In this document: one piece after another, positions 1-7,260 of the stretch
Numbering within the stretch: position 1 is the first letter of the stretch
Layout of the letters: each line of letters starts with the position of its first letter
Assembly: GCA_030040335.1 (NCBI GenBank)
Contig: JASHTX010000042.1
Span: 1-14,011, forward strand
Length of the DNA stretch: 14,011 bases
DNA from: Microcaldota archaeon
GTDB lineage: Archaea > Micrarchaeota > Micrarchaeia > Micrarchaeales > CABMGC01
Direction of reading: 5' to 3'
Program-made: the position numbers and the translations under genes
The notes under the pieces: generated by a model
What the model was told of the DNA's origin: nothing
Seen by the model: the letters and a program-made list of their open reading frames with translations, nothing else
The model's database searches: none

Positions 1-1114
1 GCAGTTCGAGGTAGGCCAGAGCTGGTATGTCTAGTTGTGCGGAATTTGTTCCTGCAGAGCCTGAATCGTTGAGCGACCTGCCTGCCTTGATCTCTAGGAC
101 CTTCTTCGGTTTGATATCGGGCATGGAGTAGCCGCTGGCCCTTAGCCTCTCTAGCGCCGCATAATCGAACGGCGCATGGGCCGGCACGCTCATCACAACC
201 CCTGTTCCTATGTCCTCTTTCACGAAGAAACCAGGCAGAACGGGCAGTATTTCGCCGGTAATAGGATTGGCGCACTTCTTGGCCAGGAGTTCCTTCCCAT
301 CAACTTCCTTGGTTATCTCCATCTTTCTCTGGAACGCGAGCATAGCCGCGGCTTCCTTGGCTATGTAGAAGCTTTCTCCATCAATCTTGCACAGCACATA
401 CTTCGCATCCTGGTTGACGAATACGTTCGTCACCCCGAAGATCGTCTCGGGTCTGTATGTGCTGCAAAGGAAGCTTGCATCTTCGCCGTTTATCCTGAAC
501 TTCACTGCCGTCTCCCTTTCTATCTCTGGTTCAACGTCATGCTTGGTATCGTGCATTCCAACCGCGTTGTTGTCGAGCGGGCACCAGCCCACGGGATGCT
601 TGCCCTGCACCAGATACCCCTTGCTGTTGAGTATGCCGAACTGCCATTCAACGAACTTCCCGAAAAAGCCCTCTATCGAGACAAACTTCCTGCGCCAGTC
701 CACGCTGTAGCCCGCACGGTGCATTCCTTCCTCGAGCTCTTTTGTGAAGTAGCTGATTATGTAGGTAGGGTCGACCATCATCTTTATGTCGTCGTCCGGC
801 ACGTGGAATATCCTCATCGTCTCTATCAGGTCGCTGTCCTTGTCGGCTATCCTTTTCGCGATTGATATTATCGGGGTCGCGCTGCCGTGGAATGCCATCG
901 GGAAGAGGACGTTGTAACCCTGCATCCTCTTGTACCTGGCGAGCACATCTGCGATTCCGTAAGTGCGCAGGTGTCCTATGTGCTGCGGCATCTCTGCGTA
1001 CGGGAATGCCGCCGTGATCATGTAAGGCTTCTTGTCGCTGACATCGGCCTCGAAAAGCTTGGCGTCTTCCCAGGCTTTCTGCCACTTCGCCTCAAGCTGC
1101 GCGTAGTCTATCAT
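1..1114 (-). CDS. leuS: Leucyl-tRNA synthetase, N-terminal part (gene cut by window edge)
   Basis: Class I aminoacyl-tRNA synthetase that charges tRNA-Leu in the cytoplasm. The frame is open from an ATG at 1114 to the left edge, giving 371 codons of a protein usually above 900 residues in archaea, so the C-terminal catalytic half, KMSKS loop and anticodon-binding domain lie outside. Residues 45-48 are the HIGH signature of the Rossmann fold. The CP1 editing domain follows: TYRPET at about 219-224 is its Thr-rich motif, and VPAHAPFD ends in the editing Asp at about 317. The segment GWCPLDNNAVGMHDT links the catalytic core to CP1 in archaeal LeuRS. No frameshift is seen. The gene is divergent from the PadR regulator, 130 bp away. 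The ATG is the first sensible start, since the N-terminus reads directly into the normal MIDYAQLEAKW-type beginning. Confidence 0.95.
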   Translation of the reverse strand, partial: MIDYAQLEAKWQKAWEDAKLFEADVSDKKPYMITAAFPYAEMPQHIGHLRTYGIADVLARYKRMQGYNVLFPMAFHGSATPIISIAKRIADKDSDLIETMRIFHVPDDDIKMMVDPTYIISYFTKELEEGMHRAGYSVDWRRKFVSIEGFFGKFVEWQFGILNSKGYLVQGKHPVGWCPLDNNAVGMHDTKHDVEPEIERETAVKFRINGEDASFLCSTYRPETIFGVTNVFVNQDAKYVLCKIDGESFYIAKEAAAMLAFQRKMEITKEVDGKELLAKKCANPITGEILPVLPGFFVKEDIGTGVVMSVPAHAPFDYAALERLRASGYSMPDIKPKKVLEIKAGRSLNDSGSAGTNSAQLDIPALAYLEL

Positions 1115-1143
1115 CCAAACACAATAAGACTCGTACTAATCAC

Positions 1144-1152
1144 AATAAAAGT
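1144..1152 (-). promoter_or_regulatory. Candidate TATA box for leuS
   Basis: On the minus strand the AT-rich stretch reads ACTTTTATT. Its centre lies about 34 bp before the leuS ATG, which would place transcription start a few bases upstream of the codon and give a very short leader. The octamer CACAATAA (plus-strand reading) occurs at 1120-1127 and again at 1141-1148, flanking this region. Assigned by position and composition only. Confidence 0.35.
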
Positions 1153-1205
1153 TAATAGAGCTATTGTTCTGCAGAGAGAAGAGGCGCTGAAGGAATACCA
1201 AAGCC

Positions 1206-1235
1206 TTTTATATTAGACTGGTGTAAATATAGACT
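1206..1235 (+). promoter_or_regulatory. Candidate TATA box and operator of the padR-ABC unit
   Basis: TTTTATATT at 1206-1214 is centred about 35 bp before the padR ATG, a plausible archaeal TATA position. A perfect 6-bp inverted repeat, TATATT (1209-1214) and AATATA (1226-1231) with an 11-bp spacer, overlaps it. A direct repeat TAGACT occurs at 1214-1219 and 1230-1235. PadR-family repressors commonly bind dyad sites at their own promoters, so either repeat could be the autoregulatory operator. The TATA call rests on position; the operator call is inference. Confidence 0.4.
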
Positions 1236-1244
1236 ATAGGTTGA

Positions 1245-1586
1245 ATGCAGGACGATGAGAATTATCTGAGCAAGGGTTACAGGAACGAGGTGCTGAAAGT
1301 AATTTTGCTTAGCCACCTCTGCAGGAAAGAGGGATACCCCTATGAGCTTCTGAAGGCCATACAGGAAAAAAAGATATGGTTCCTGCGCGGTGTGGTTAAG
1401 AGCGACCTCTACAATGCGCTCAACTCACTCGAAAAGCACGGATACATAAGGAGCAAGGTAGTCCTTAAGGGCGCGGTTGCCAGAAAGAACTACACTCTGA
1501 CTCCAGAAGGTAAAAAAATAGTCAGGGAAATGAAGATTGCAATGCTAAAGTCGTTCGGCGGAATTATCAAGATGATCAAGGAATAG
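1245..1586 (+). CDS. PadR-family transcriptional regulator
   Basis: A 113-residue winged-helix DNA-binding protein. The order of motifs is the PadR pattern: YPYELLKAIQ (about 30-40) where the family has GYELIKxL, then SDLYNALNSLEKHGYIRSK (about 49-67) as recognition helix and turn, then RKNYTLTPEGKKIV (about 85-98) as the wing and start of the C-terminal helix. The length suits the small PadR subgroup, which has only a short C-terminal dimerisation helix. It is the first gene of a tight unit, ending 2 bp before the ABC ATPase. PadR proteins beside DrrAB-type exporters typically repress them and release on binding a ligand, so local autoregulation is the likely role. The ATG at 1245 follows a weak SD-like AGGTTGA. 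The ligand cannot be inferred from sequence. Confidence 0.85.
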   Translation: MQDDENYLSKGYRNEVLKVILLSHLCRKEGYPYELLKAIQEKKIWFLRGVVKSDLYNALNSLEKHGYIRSKVVLKGAVARKNYTLTPEGKKIVREMKIAMLKSFGGIIKMIKE

Positions 1587-1588
1587 AA

Positions 1589-2581
1589 ATGAGCGAATAC
1601 GCGATTCAGATAGAAAACCTGGTCAAGAAGTTCGGCGACCTTACCGCGGTCAACAATGTCAGTCTTAACATAAAGAGCGGCGAGATCTTCGGCCTGCTCG
1701 GACCCAACGGTGCGGGCAAGAGCACAACGATAAACATGATTCTCGGCCTTCTCACTCCGACTTCTGGCAGAGTCCTGGTTGACGGAGTGAATATGCAGCA
1801 GCATCCCGAGAAAGCAAGGCAGGAGATAGGGATAGTGACGCAGGAGACGGTAGTGGAACCGGAGCTTACAGCAGCACAGAACCTCATGATATTCGGGAAG
1901 CTCTATCACATACCCGCCTCGGAGCTGAAGAAGAGCGTGGACTTCGCGCTTGACCTTGCAGATCTAAATTCTTTCAAGGACGCATACGCGGGCACATTTT
2001 CGGGCGGCATGAAGCGCAGGCTTGAGACTGCGAAGGCACTGATGCACACGCCCAAGGTGCTTCTGCTTGACGAGCCTACAACGGGACTGGACATCCAGAA
2101 CAGGACAAAGATATGGGGCCTGCTCAGGAAGATAAACAAGGAGCAGAACGTGACGATACTTATGACAACTCAGTACCTGGAAGAGGCAGACCAGCTGGCC
2201 AACAGAATAGGGATAATAGACCACGGCAGGCTGATAGCCCTGGGTACGCCGGCGGAACTGAGGCAGAAGATAGGCATGAGCACGCTTATAGAGGCGAGCG
2301 CAGACAAGGACGACCTGCCCAAGGTGGCGCAGGCGTTCAAGAAGGCGGGTCTTGAGCCGCAGGTGCCCAGCAACAAGGTCGTCGCACCCAACACAGGCAA
2401 GGCCGTTGACAAGCTCGAAAAGCTGATGCGCCTCCTCTCAGAAAGCAAGGTCGTGGTCCACAACATCAGCATGCACGAACCAACAATAGACGATGTCTTC
2501 CTGAAGCTAACCGGCTCGGAGGTGAGGGATCAGACCGGCGAAGATACTTCCAGGACAAGGGTGCTGATGGGAAGAAGGTGA
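1589..2581 (+). CDS. ABC transporter ATP-binding protein, DrrA-like
   Basis: Cytoplasmic ATPase that would power an ABC-2 exporter, 330 residues, the usual DrrA length. Walker A is GPNGAGKST at 38-46, the Q-loop Gln is in VTQE near 85, the signature is FSGGM at 137-141, and Walker B is LLLDEP at 158-163. The H-loop position is Gln195 (TTQYLEEAD) instead of His, a substitution I recall in DrrA-like proteins of this class, so it does not by itself imply inactivity. Residues from about 225 form the C-terminal DUF4162-like extension of drug and antibiotic exporters. It starts 2 bp after padR and ends 4 bp before the permease, implying one transcript. The substrate is unknown; drug, lipid or polymer export are all possible. 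Confidence 0.92.
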   Translation: MSEYAIQIENLVKKFGDLTAVNNVSLNIKSGEIFGLLGPNGAGKSTTINMILGLLTPTSGRVLVDGVNMQQHPEKARQEIGIVTQETVVEPELTAAQNLMIFGKLYHIPASELKKSVDFALDLADLNSFKDAYAGTFSGGMKRRLETAKALMHTPKVLLLDEPTTGLDIQNRTKIWGLLRKINKEQNVTILMTTQYLEEADQLANRIGIIDHGRLIALGTPAELRQKIGMSTLIEASADKDDLPKVAQAFKKAGLEPQVPSNKVVAPNTGKAVDKLEKLMRLLSESKVVVHNISMHEPTIDDVFLKLTGSEVRDQTGEDTSRTRVLMGRR

Positions 2582-2585
2582 CCGG

Positions 2586-3713
2586 ATGAGCCTGCTAGGA
2601 GACACTTACACGCTTTTTACAAGGGAGATGCTGATCTTCAAGAAGAACATCAGGGTTAGCGTGGTGCGAAGCCTCATCTTCCCCATCGTCTTCATTCTGC
2701 TTCTGGGAAGCTTCGGCAGCTCTCCGAAGAACGTGCCCGTAGCCCTCGTGAACTACGACGGGAGCATAGCGTCGCTCAATTTCATAAACGCGCTGCAGCT
2801 GGGCAACAACATCAACGTTGCAAGCTACACCACCCAACAACAGGCAATGAGCCTCCTTGCGCAGGGCTCTGTAGCCGCGGTGATCGTGATTCCACCTGGC
2901 TTCAACTCAGATCCCGGATCCACTCCCACGGTCTACGTCTATCTAGATAATTCACAACCACAATCCGCTTCTGTGGTCAGCAGCGTGGTCTCCAAGGTCG
3001 CGTCAGAGGGCATAAACAACGGTCCCACGAGTCCGGTCTCAGATCCAAGTCCCGGTTCAATCAGCGTCGTCAGCGACTACGCATACGGCGCAGGCAGCAA
3101 CTACGAAAGTTTCGTTGTAGGAGGCATAATAATAATGGTTGCCGCTTTCGGTTCGATGTTCGGCAGCGGCTTCACGGTATTGAGCGACAGGGAGTTGGGC
3201 AACCTCAAGGCGTTCCTCACGGCTCCGATAAACAAGTACTCGGTTCTGCTCAGCAAGATCGCCTACGGTACTGTGCAGTCCGCCTTCAGCGCGTACACCG
3301 CCCTGGTGATAGGCCTCCTGATCGGCGCAACAATCGCTGCAGGGCTTGTCGGTTTCCTTGAACTTCTCTGGGTGATCTTTCTGGTGGGTCTCGGTTTCGG
3401 CTCGCTCTCAGTTGCTCTCGCATCCAGGACCAAGCAGTTGCAGACTTACGCACTGGTGGCGCAGACGGTCACCATGCCAATGTCCTTCCTTGCCGGAGCC
3501 TTCGTGCCAGTCACGCTGCTGCCAGGATTCCTGCAGCCCCTCGCTACCTTCAACCCACTGACCTATGCTGTCAACGCTACCAGGGACATAATGATAAAGG
3601 GCTCGCTCCCTCTGAGCATACTCATCTCGACTACGATCATACTAATCGCATTCACGTGCGTTATGGTGGCAATCGCCGCGCTCTTCTTCAAGAACACGAG
3701 CGAGCAGCTATGA
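2586..3713 (+). CDS. ABC-2 type transporter permease
   Basis: Membrane subunit of the exporter, 375 residues. The topology is that of ABC-2 permeases with a large first loop. A first membrane segment lies near 25-43 (SLIFPIVFILLLGSFG), followed by an extracytoplasmic domain of about 125 residues, then five hydrophobic segments at roughly 173-198, 222-250, 255-276, 285-312 and 343-368. The conserved cytoplasmic turn before the second group reads RELGNLKAFLTAPI (about 203-216), close to the family consensus of ERExGTLExLLxxPI. FNPLTYAVNATRDI (about 324-337) matches the typical NPLTYxxDAxR element. It would pair with the adjacent DrrA-like ATPase, probably as a homodimer. No substrate can be named from the sequence. 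Confidence 0.9.
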   Translation: MSLLGDTYTLFTREMLIFKKNIRVSVVRSLIFPIVFILLLGSFGSSPKNVPVALVNYDGSIASLNFINALQLGNNINVASYTTQQQAMSLLAQGSVAAVIVIPPGFNSDPGSTPTVYVYLDNSQPQSASVVSSVVSKVASEGINNGPTSPVSDPSPGSISVVSDYAYGAGSNYESFVVGGIIIMVAAFGSMFGSGFTVLSDRELGNLKAFLTAPINKYSVLLSKIAYGTVQSAFSAYTALVIGLLIGATIAAGLVGFLELLWVIFLVGLGFGSLSVALASRTKQLQTYALVAQTVTMPMSFLAGAFVPVTLLPGFLQPLATFNPLTYAVNATRDIMIKGSLPLSILISTTIILIAFTCVMVAIAALFFKNTSEQL

Positions 3714-3736
3714 TATAATAATGTGTCATGATTATT

Positions 3737-3741
3737 GGTGA
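3737..3741 (+). promoter_or_regulatory. Shine-Dalgarno site deciding the start of the CARDB protein
   Basis: GGTGA matches the archaeal anti-SD sequence and lies 4 nt before the ATG at 3746. The in-frame ATG at 3728 has no such site. The 3746 start also gives a cleaner signal peptide, with Lys followed by the hydrophobic core, so it is preferred. Confidence 0.6.
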
Positions 3742-3745
3742 ACTA

Positions 3746-4957
3746 ATGAACGCAAAAACATGTCTGATTGCATCTGTGCTGATGCTCTCGCTGCTGATGG
3801 TGGCGGTGCATGCTACTTCGGAGTTGGATAACGCACTCTCCCTCGCTAACGTCTCGGTATCCCCGAATCCTGTAGTGGCAGGGGCAAACGTTACAATAAG
3901 GTTCCAGATATACAACTCCTACGGATCGTGGGTCAACAATATCAATCTGCAGGCGAGCGGCAGCTACCCGATCATTAACGTTTCTCCAGGCAGCAGCAGG
4001 ACCGTGGGGCAGATAAATCCCGGCCTGAATCCCCAGTATTACAATTACACGTTCGCAATACCGGCGACCACGCCAGCAGGCGTGTACAAGGTCTACTTCA
4101 ACACATCCTACTATGCGCTCGGTTCAGAGGAGGTAATCTCTGTGGCCTCGATGCCCGTCAGTTTCTATGTAGAGAACAAACCACAGATAAAAGTTGTAAC
4201 TTCGAGCCCTCAGCCGGCATCCCTCTACTCCGGATACAACCAGACGCTGCAGCTCCAGATAGAGAACACCGGTTACGGCAATGCAAAAAACGTCACGGTT
4301 ACAGTCTCCGGTGAGCAGGGCGTCAACATCCTTAGCTCGGTCACAACCTTCTTCATCTCGAACCTGACCCAGGGCTCCAGCGTCGACGAGCCCCTTCTGG
4401 TCGCAGCAAAAGGAGTAGGCAAGGCGGACATACTCGCCAACATGACGTACTATTCCTCTGATCTGAACCAGCGCTTTTCAACTGAACAAACCCTGAATCT
4501 CTCGATCGCTCAGGCAGCGAGATTCAATGTGACTTCCGGTAGCACAGACCTCTCGCCAGGTGCAACTGACGTGCCCGTTGTCTTTCAGGTCACAAATACT
4601 GGGAGCAGTGATGCAAATGAGGTGCAGCTGAGCCTGCAGACCTCATATCCCGCAACGCCTGTAGCAAGCACCGCATACATCAACAACCTTCAGCCTGGCC
4701 AGTCCACGAACGTGACATTCCTGGTGGACATAGATACAGACGGCGTGGCCGGGAACTACCCGGTCATGCTCTATGAGCAGTGGGAACAGCCGAACGGCGC
4801 CCTGAACCAGCAGTTCTCTGGGTCCAACAACTACTTCGTAACCGTCTATAGCTCGACCTACGGCACGTCTGTGCTGGAAGCCGCTGTGGCAGTGGTCGTG
4901 ATAGTCGCGTTGATAATCTTCCTTAGGAGGAGATCCTCAAAGAAAACCAAGAAGTAG
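3746..4957 (+). CDS. Membrane-anchored CARDB/NEW3-type (COG1361-like) surface protein
   Basis: A 403-residue protein exposed outside the cell. Residues 1-24 look like a signal peptide, with cleavage likely after VHA. Three beta-sandwich repeats follow. Each has the CARDB/NEW3 hallmark of a strand ending in V(T)I-F-x-I-x-N or similar and a Gly/Ser-rich turn: NPVVAGANVTIRFQIYNSYG (about 38-57), a second copy with QLQIENTGYGNAKN near 170, and a third with VVFQVTNTGSSDAN near 285. A transmembrane helix (about 375-393) and a basic tail RRRSSKKTKK end the protein. At least ten N-glycosylation sequons are visible, fitting an archaeal envelope protein. It lies 32 bp after the permease on the same strand, and proteins of this type are often found beside archaeal ABC exporters. 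A role as extracytoplasmic partner or substrate scaffold is inference. It may start at 3728 instead, six residues longer. Confidence 0.75.
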   Translation: MNAKTCLIASVLMLSLLMVAVHATSELDNALSLANVSVSPNPVVAGANVTIRFQIYNSYGSWVNNINLQASGSYPIINVSPGSSRTVGQINPGLNPQYYNYTFAIPATTPAGVYKVYFNTSYYALGSEEVISVASMPVSFYVENKPQIKVVTSSPQPASLYSGYNQTLQLQIENTGYGNAKNVTVTVSGEQGVNILSSVTTFFISNLTQGSSVDEPLLVAAKGVGKADILANMTYYSSDLNQRFSTEQTLNLSIAQAARFNVTSGSTDLSPGATDVPVVFQVTNTGSSDANEVQLSLQTSYPATPVASTAYINNLQPGQSTNVTFLVDIDTDGVAGNYPVMLYEQWEQPNGALNQQFSGSNNYFVTVYSSTYGTSVLEAAVAVVVIVALIIFLRRRSSKKTKK

Positions 4958-4962
4958 GTGTT

Positions 4963-5775
4963 TTGCTGAAGGCAGACGCTGCAATAGGAATAATAGGCGG
5001 TTCAGGCTTCTACTCGCTGCTGAGCGGCCCGAAGCTCGTTGAAGAGAGCACGCAGTATGGAAAGCCGAGTTCTGCAATCGCCGTGGGCACAATGGCAGAC
5101 AAGACCGTGGCCTTTCTCCAGAGGCACGGCAGCAAGCACACGATTCCACCACACATGGTGCCCTACAGGGCCAACATCGACGCGCTGGCAAAACTCGGAG
5201 TAAAGAGGATAGTGGCAACAGGCGCCTGCGGATCGGTCTCGAGCAAGTACAAGCCCGGAGACTTCGTCTTCTTTGATCAGTTCTTCAACATGACGCAGGG
5301 CAGGAAGGACACCTTCTTCGATCAGGATACGGTGATGCACGTCAGTCCCGCGGATCCTTACTGCCCGGAACTCAGGAGCATAGCGATAAAGACAGCGAAG
5401 AGCATGAGGCTGAGCTTCCATGATAAGGGCACTATTGTCGTAGTGAACGGGCCAAGGTTCTCCACAAGAGCCGAGTCGATGTTCTTCACCAGGCAGGGTT
5501 TCCACACAATCAACATGACCCAGTATCCCGAGGTCATGCTTGCGAGGGAAAGGCAGCTCTGCTATCTGGGAATAGGTCTGGTGACAGATTATGATGTCGG
5601 GCTGGTAGGGAAGAAAGGAGTGGAGCCTGTCTCAAACGCTGAAGTCATGAACATGTTCTCGCAGAACATCGAGAAGGTCAAGGGCCTGATAGAAAGGATG
5701 CTGCCCCTGATACCAGACAGGAGACGCTGCCCCTGCGGGAGGGCGCTTGATGGCGCGCTCGCAACGCAGAAATAG
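4963..5775 (+). CDS. mtnP: S-methyl-5'-thioadenosine phosphorylase (MTAP)
   Basis: Cleaves methylthioadenosine with phosphate to adenine and methylthioribose 1-phosphate, salvaging the by-product of polyamine and related SAM pathways in the cytoplasm. 270 residues, normal for the family. GGSGFY (about 12-17) and RHGSKHTIPPH (about 46-56) form the phosphate site, GACGSV (about 87-92) follows, and NGPRFSTRAE and INMTQYPEVMLARE line the nucleoside site. TDYD (about 207-210) supplies the Asp pair expected of enzymes acting on 6-aminopurines, favouring MTAP over inosine/guanosine phosphorylase. C256-P-C258 near the C-terminus is the CxC motif described in hyperthermophile MTAPs, where it is involved in disulfide chemistry. 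The start is TTG at 4963, since no in-frame ATG precedes the GGSGFY motif; GGTG at 4957-4960 is a closely spaced SD. The gene begins 5 bp after the CARDB gene, so it may share that transcript although its function is unrelated. Confidence 0.9.
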   Translation: MLKADAAIGIIGGSGFYSLLSGPKLVEESTQYGKPSSAIAVGTMADKTVAFLQRHGSKHTIPPHMVPYRANIDALAKLGVKRIVATGACGSVSSKYKPGDFVFFDQFFNMTQGRKDTFFDQDTVMHVSPADPYCPELRSIAIKTAKSMRLSFHDKGTIVVVNGPRFSTRAESMFFTRQGFHTINMTQYPEVMLARERQLCYLGIGLVTDYDVGLVGKKGVEPVSNAEVMNMFSQNIEKVKGLIERMLPLIPDRRRCPCGRALDGALATQK

Positions 5776-5806
5776 TTATGCTTCTTAACAGACTCGGATA
5801 GATCGT

Positions 5807-6610
5807 ATGCTGCCCGACTTATGGAGCACCGTTTCCGATAGTTTCCAGCTGCTGTACAAAAAGAGGAGCACGCTGTTTTTCGTGATTCTCGGCGCGTTGG
5901 CGAGTTCGTTGGCTTACTTTTCGGATCAACCATTCCTTGCTGCAATCAAAGAACTGCCGCAAAACCCTTCCCCTGGAATCCTACTGCCTGTAGTCATTCC
6001 CTTCCTGCCCGCGCTGCTTTCTGGAACCCTGCTGGTCGCCCTGTTTGATGTCTTTATAGTCGCCGCTGTAATGAGCTCCGCCGCTGCAAAACAGGATGAT
6101 GCGAATGATTCTGCGGGCAAGGCGGCCAGGAGATATCTGCCGCTGCTTGGCGTCTCAATCTCCAATTTCCTTATAATCGCGGTGCTGGCGCTTCTGCTCT
6201 TCAGTGTGGCTTTCCTGGTCATACTTTCAAGTGCGCTTGTCGGATTGGTATTGCTGCTGGTCTTCTTCATACCGATCCTCTACGTTTACTTCAGGCTGCG
6301 GCTCTCTAAAGCCGAGTGTGTGCTCGGCGGGCGCGGAGTCATAGCCTCGCTGAAGACCAGCTGGAGTGAGACAAAAGGCAATCTGTGGTATATTTTTGGC
6401 GTAGCCGTCCTGGTCGGGATAATAGCAAGCATCGTAGGCGGATTGGCGGAGTTTGTCTTCACGCTTGCCAGCGTTGCAATAATCGGCATCTTCATCTCCT
6501 ACGCGGTTAGCTACGCCGATACGATCTGGCAGATCCTGGTCTATCAGGCCTTACACCCATCGCCCTTATTAAATGTGAAAGGTAAAAAAGTTAGAAAGAA
6601 GAAAAGATGA
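5807..6610 (+). CDS. Polytopic membrane protein of unknown function
   Basis: A 267-residue integral membrane protein that I do not recognise beyond a general resemblance to archaeal DUF membrane proteins. Hydrophobic stretches suggest six or seven helices: about 23-40, two between 57 and 92, two or three between 110 and 166, and two or three between 192 and 250. A charged loop KQDDANDSAGKAARR (about 96-110) and a cytosolic-looking segment around KTSWSETKGN (about 182-191) separate them. The tail is strongly basic (KGKKVRKKKR), suggesting a cytoplasmic C-terminus. It is 31 bp after mtnP. It ends 4 bp before the Sec61-beta gene, so the two are probably translated from one message. That link hints at an envelope or protein-export role, but only by position. 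Confidence 0.6.
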   Translation: MLPDLWSTVSDSFQLLYKKRSTLFFVILGALASSLAYFSDQPFLAAIKELPQNPSPGILLPVVIPFLPALLSGTLLVALFDVFIVAAVMSSAAAKQDDANDSAGKAARRYLPLLGVSISNFLIIAVLALLLFSVAFLVILSSALVGLVLLLVFFIPILYVYFRLRLSKAECVLGGRGVIASLKTSWSETKGNLWYIFGVAVLVGIIASIVGGLAEFVFTLASVAIIGIFISYAVSYADTIWQILVYQALHPSPLLNVKGKKVRKKKR

Positions 6611-6614
6611 AGAG

Positions 6615-6767
6615 ATGGCGATTGCAACACCTCAGCAACAGGCCGGCATACTCGGCTTCTACGACGCGCCAGAGCACGGGCCGAAGATAGACGTAAAGTA
6701 CGTGCTCATAGCAGTTGCGCTCTTCACGCTCTTCATAATAATCCTCGACCACTTCGCCGCGCTCTGA
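6615..6767 (+). CDS. secG: Preprotein translocase subunit Sec61-beta (SecG), small gene
   Basis: A 50-residue tail-anchored protein, the third subunit of the archaeal SecYE-beta channel, which exports and inserts proteins at the cytoplasmic membrane. The archaeal Sec61-beta layout is visible. There is a short polar N-terminus, the AGILGFYD element (about 11-18) corresponding to the family's AGLxRYFDE-like motif, then GPKIDVKYVL (about 22-31), which matches the conserved GxKIxPxxV stretch. A single membrane helix follows (about 30-49) and ends one residue before the stop. The length equals that of typical archaeal homologues (50-60 residues). It begins 4 bp after the upstream membrane protein. 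Its stop codon is immediately adjacent to the stop of the convergent phosphodiesterase gene. Confidence 0.85.
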   Translation: MAIATPQQQAGILGFYDAPEHGPKIDVKYVLIAVALFTLFIIILDHFAAL

Positions 6768-7253
6768 TCAAAGGTTTACTATCTCCGCCTTCCTTTCCTT
6801 ACTATCAAAGACCGCCACGGTGGGCTTTACGTCAAAACCGTGCGCGGTTCCCGGATTGATTGCAAGAGTCCTGCCGACCTGCCTGTTTACTGCCTCGTGC
6901 GTATGCCCGTATAGCACAACGTCGTATTTTCCCGAGGAGATGAGCGCATCCCTGAGCTGCTCTACGGTGCCGTGCGTGCATGCGAACTTCATGCCGTCCT
7001 GTTCGAACTCGTAGAAGTCGCCCTTGAGCTCGCCCCCGATCTCCTTGAACGCGTTCATGAGCCCGTACTTCTCGCCATCGTTGTTCCCGAATACACCCAC
7101 GAGCTTCACCCCGACGAAGGCCCTAATTATGTAGGGGCTTACGTAATCCCCCAGATGTATCACGTACGCCACGCCCTCAGCCTTGAACCTCTCAACAGCT
7201 TTCCTTGTGTTCACTATGTTGTCGTGCGTGTCAGAAATTATTCCTATCTTCAT
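6768..7253 (-). CDS. YfcE/MJ0936-type metallophosphoesterase
   Basis: A 161-residue calcineurin-like phosphodiesterase of the MJ0936/YfcE group, a family whose members hydrolyse phosphodiesters with two metal ions; the natural substrate is uncertain. All metal ligands are visible: D8 and H10 in SDTHDN, D36 in HLGD, N57/N58 in GNND, H94 in THGT, and H117 and H119 in GHTH. NPGT (about 133-136) is the usual C-terminal signature. Length is typical and nothing is missing. The ATG at 7253 is preceded by GTGAGC, an SD-like element that overlaps the stop of the upstream regulator gene. With only 7 bp between them, the two genes are almost certainly co-transcribed. Confidence 0.92.
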   Translation of the reverse strand: MKIGIISDTHDNIVNTRKAVERFKAEGVAYVIHLGDYVSPYIIRAFVGVKLVGVFGNNDGEKYGLMNAFKEIGGELKGDFYEFEQDGMKFACTHGTVEQLRDALISSGKYDVVLYGHTHEAVNRQVGRTLAINPGTAHGFDVKPTVAVFDSKERKAEIVNL

Positions 7254-7260
7254 CTGCTCA

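Noticed and set aside
176..865. Long plus-strand open frame inside leuS
   Set aside because: It is antisense to the leucyl-tRNA synthetase frame, whose motifs (HIGH, TYRPET, VPAHAPFD) are unmistakable; the plus-strand product has no recognisable features.
3728..3745. Upstream ATG for the CARDB protein
   Set aside because: It has no SD site, whereas the ATG at 3746 has GGTGA 4 nt upstream and gives a better signal peptide.
4922..4933. Strong SD-like AGGAGGAGAT near the end of the CARDB gene, considered as the mtnP ribosome site
   Set aside because: It lies about 30 nt before the mtnP start and encodes the basic tail Arg residues; GGTG at 4957-4960 is the closer candidate.
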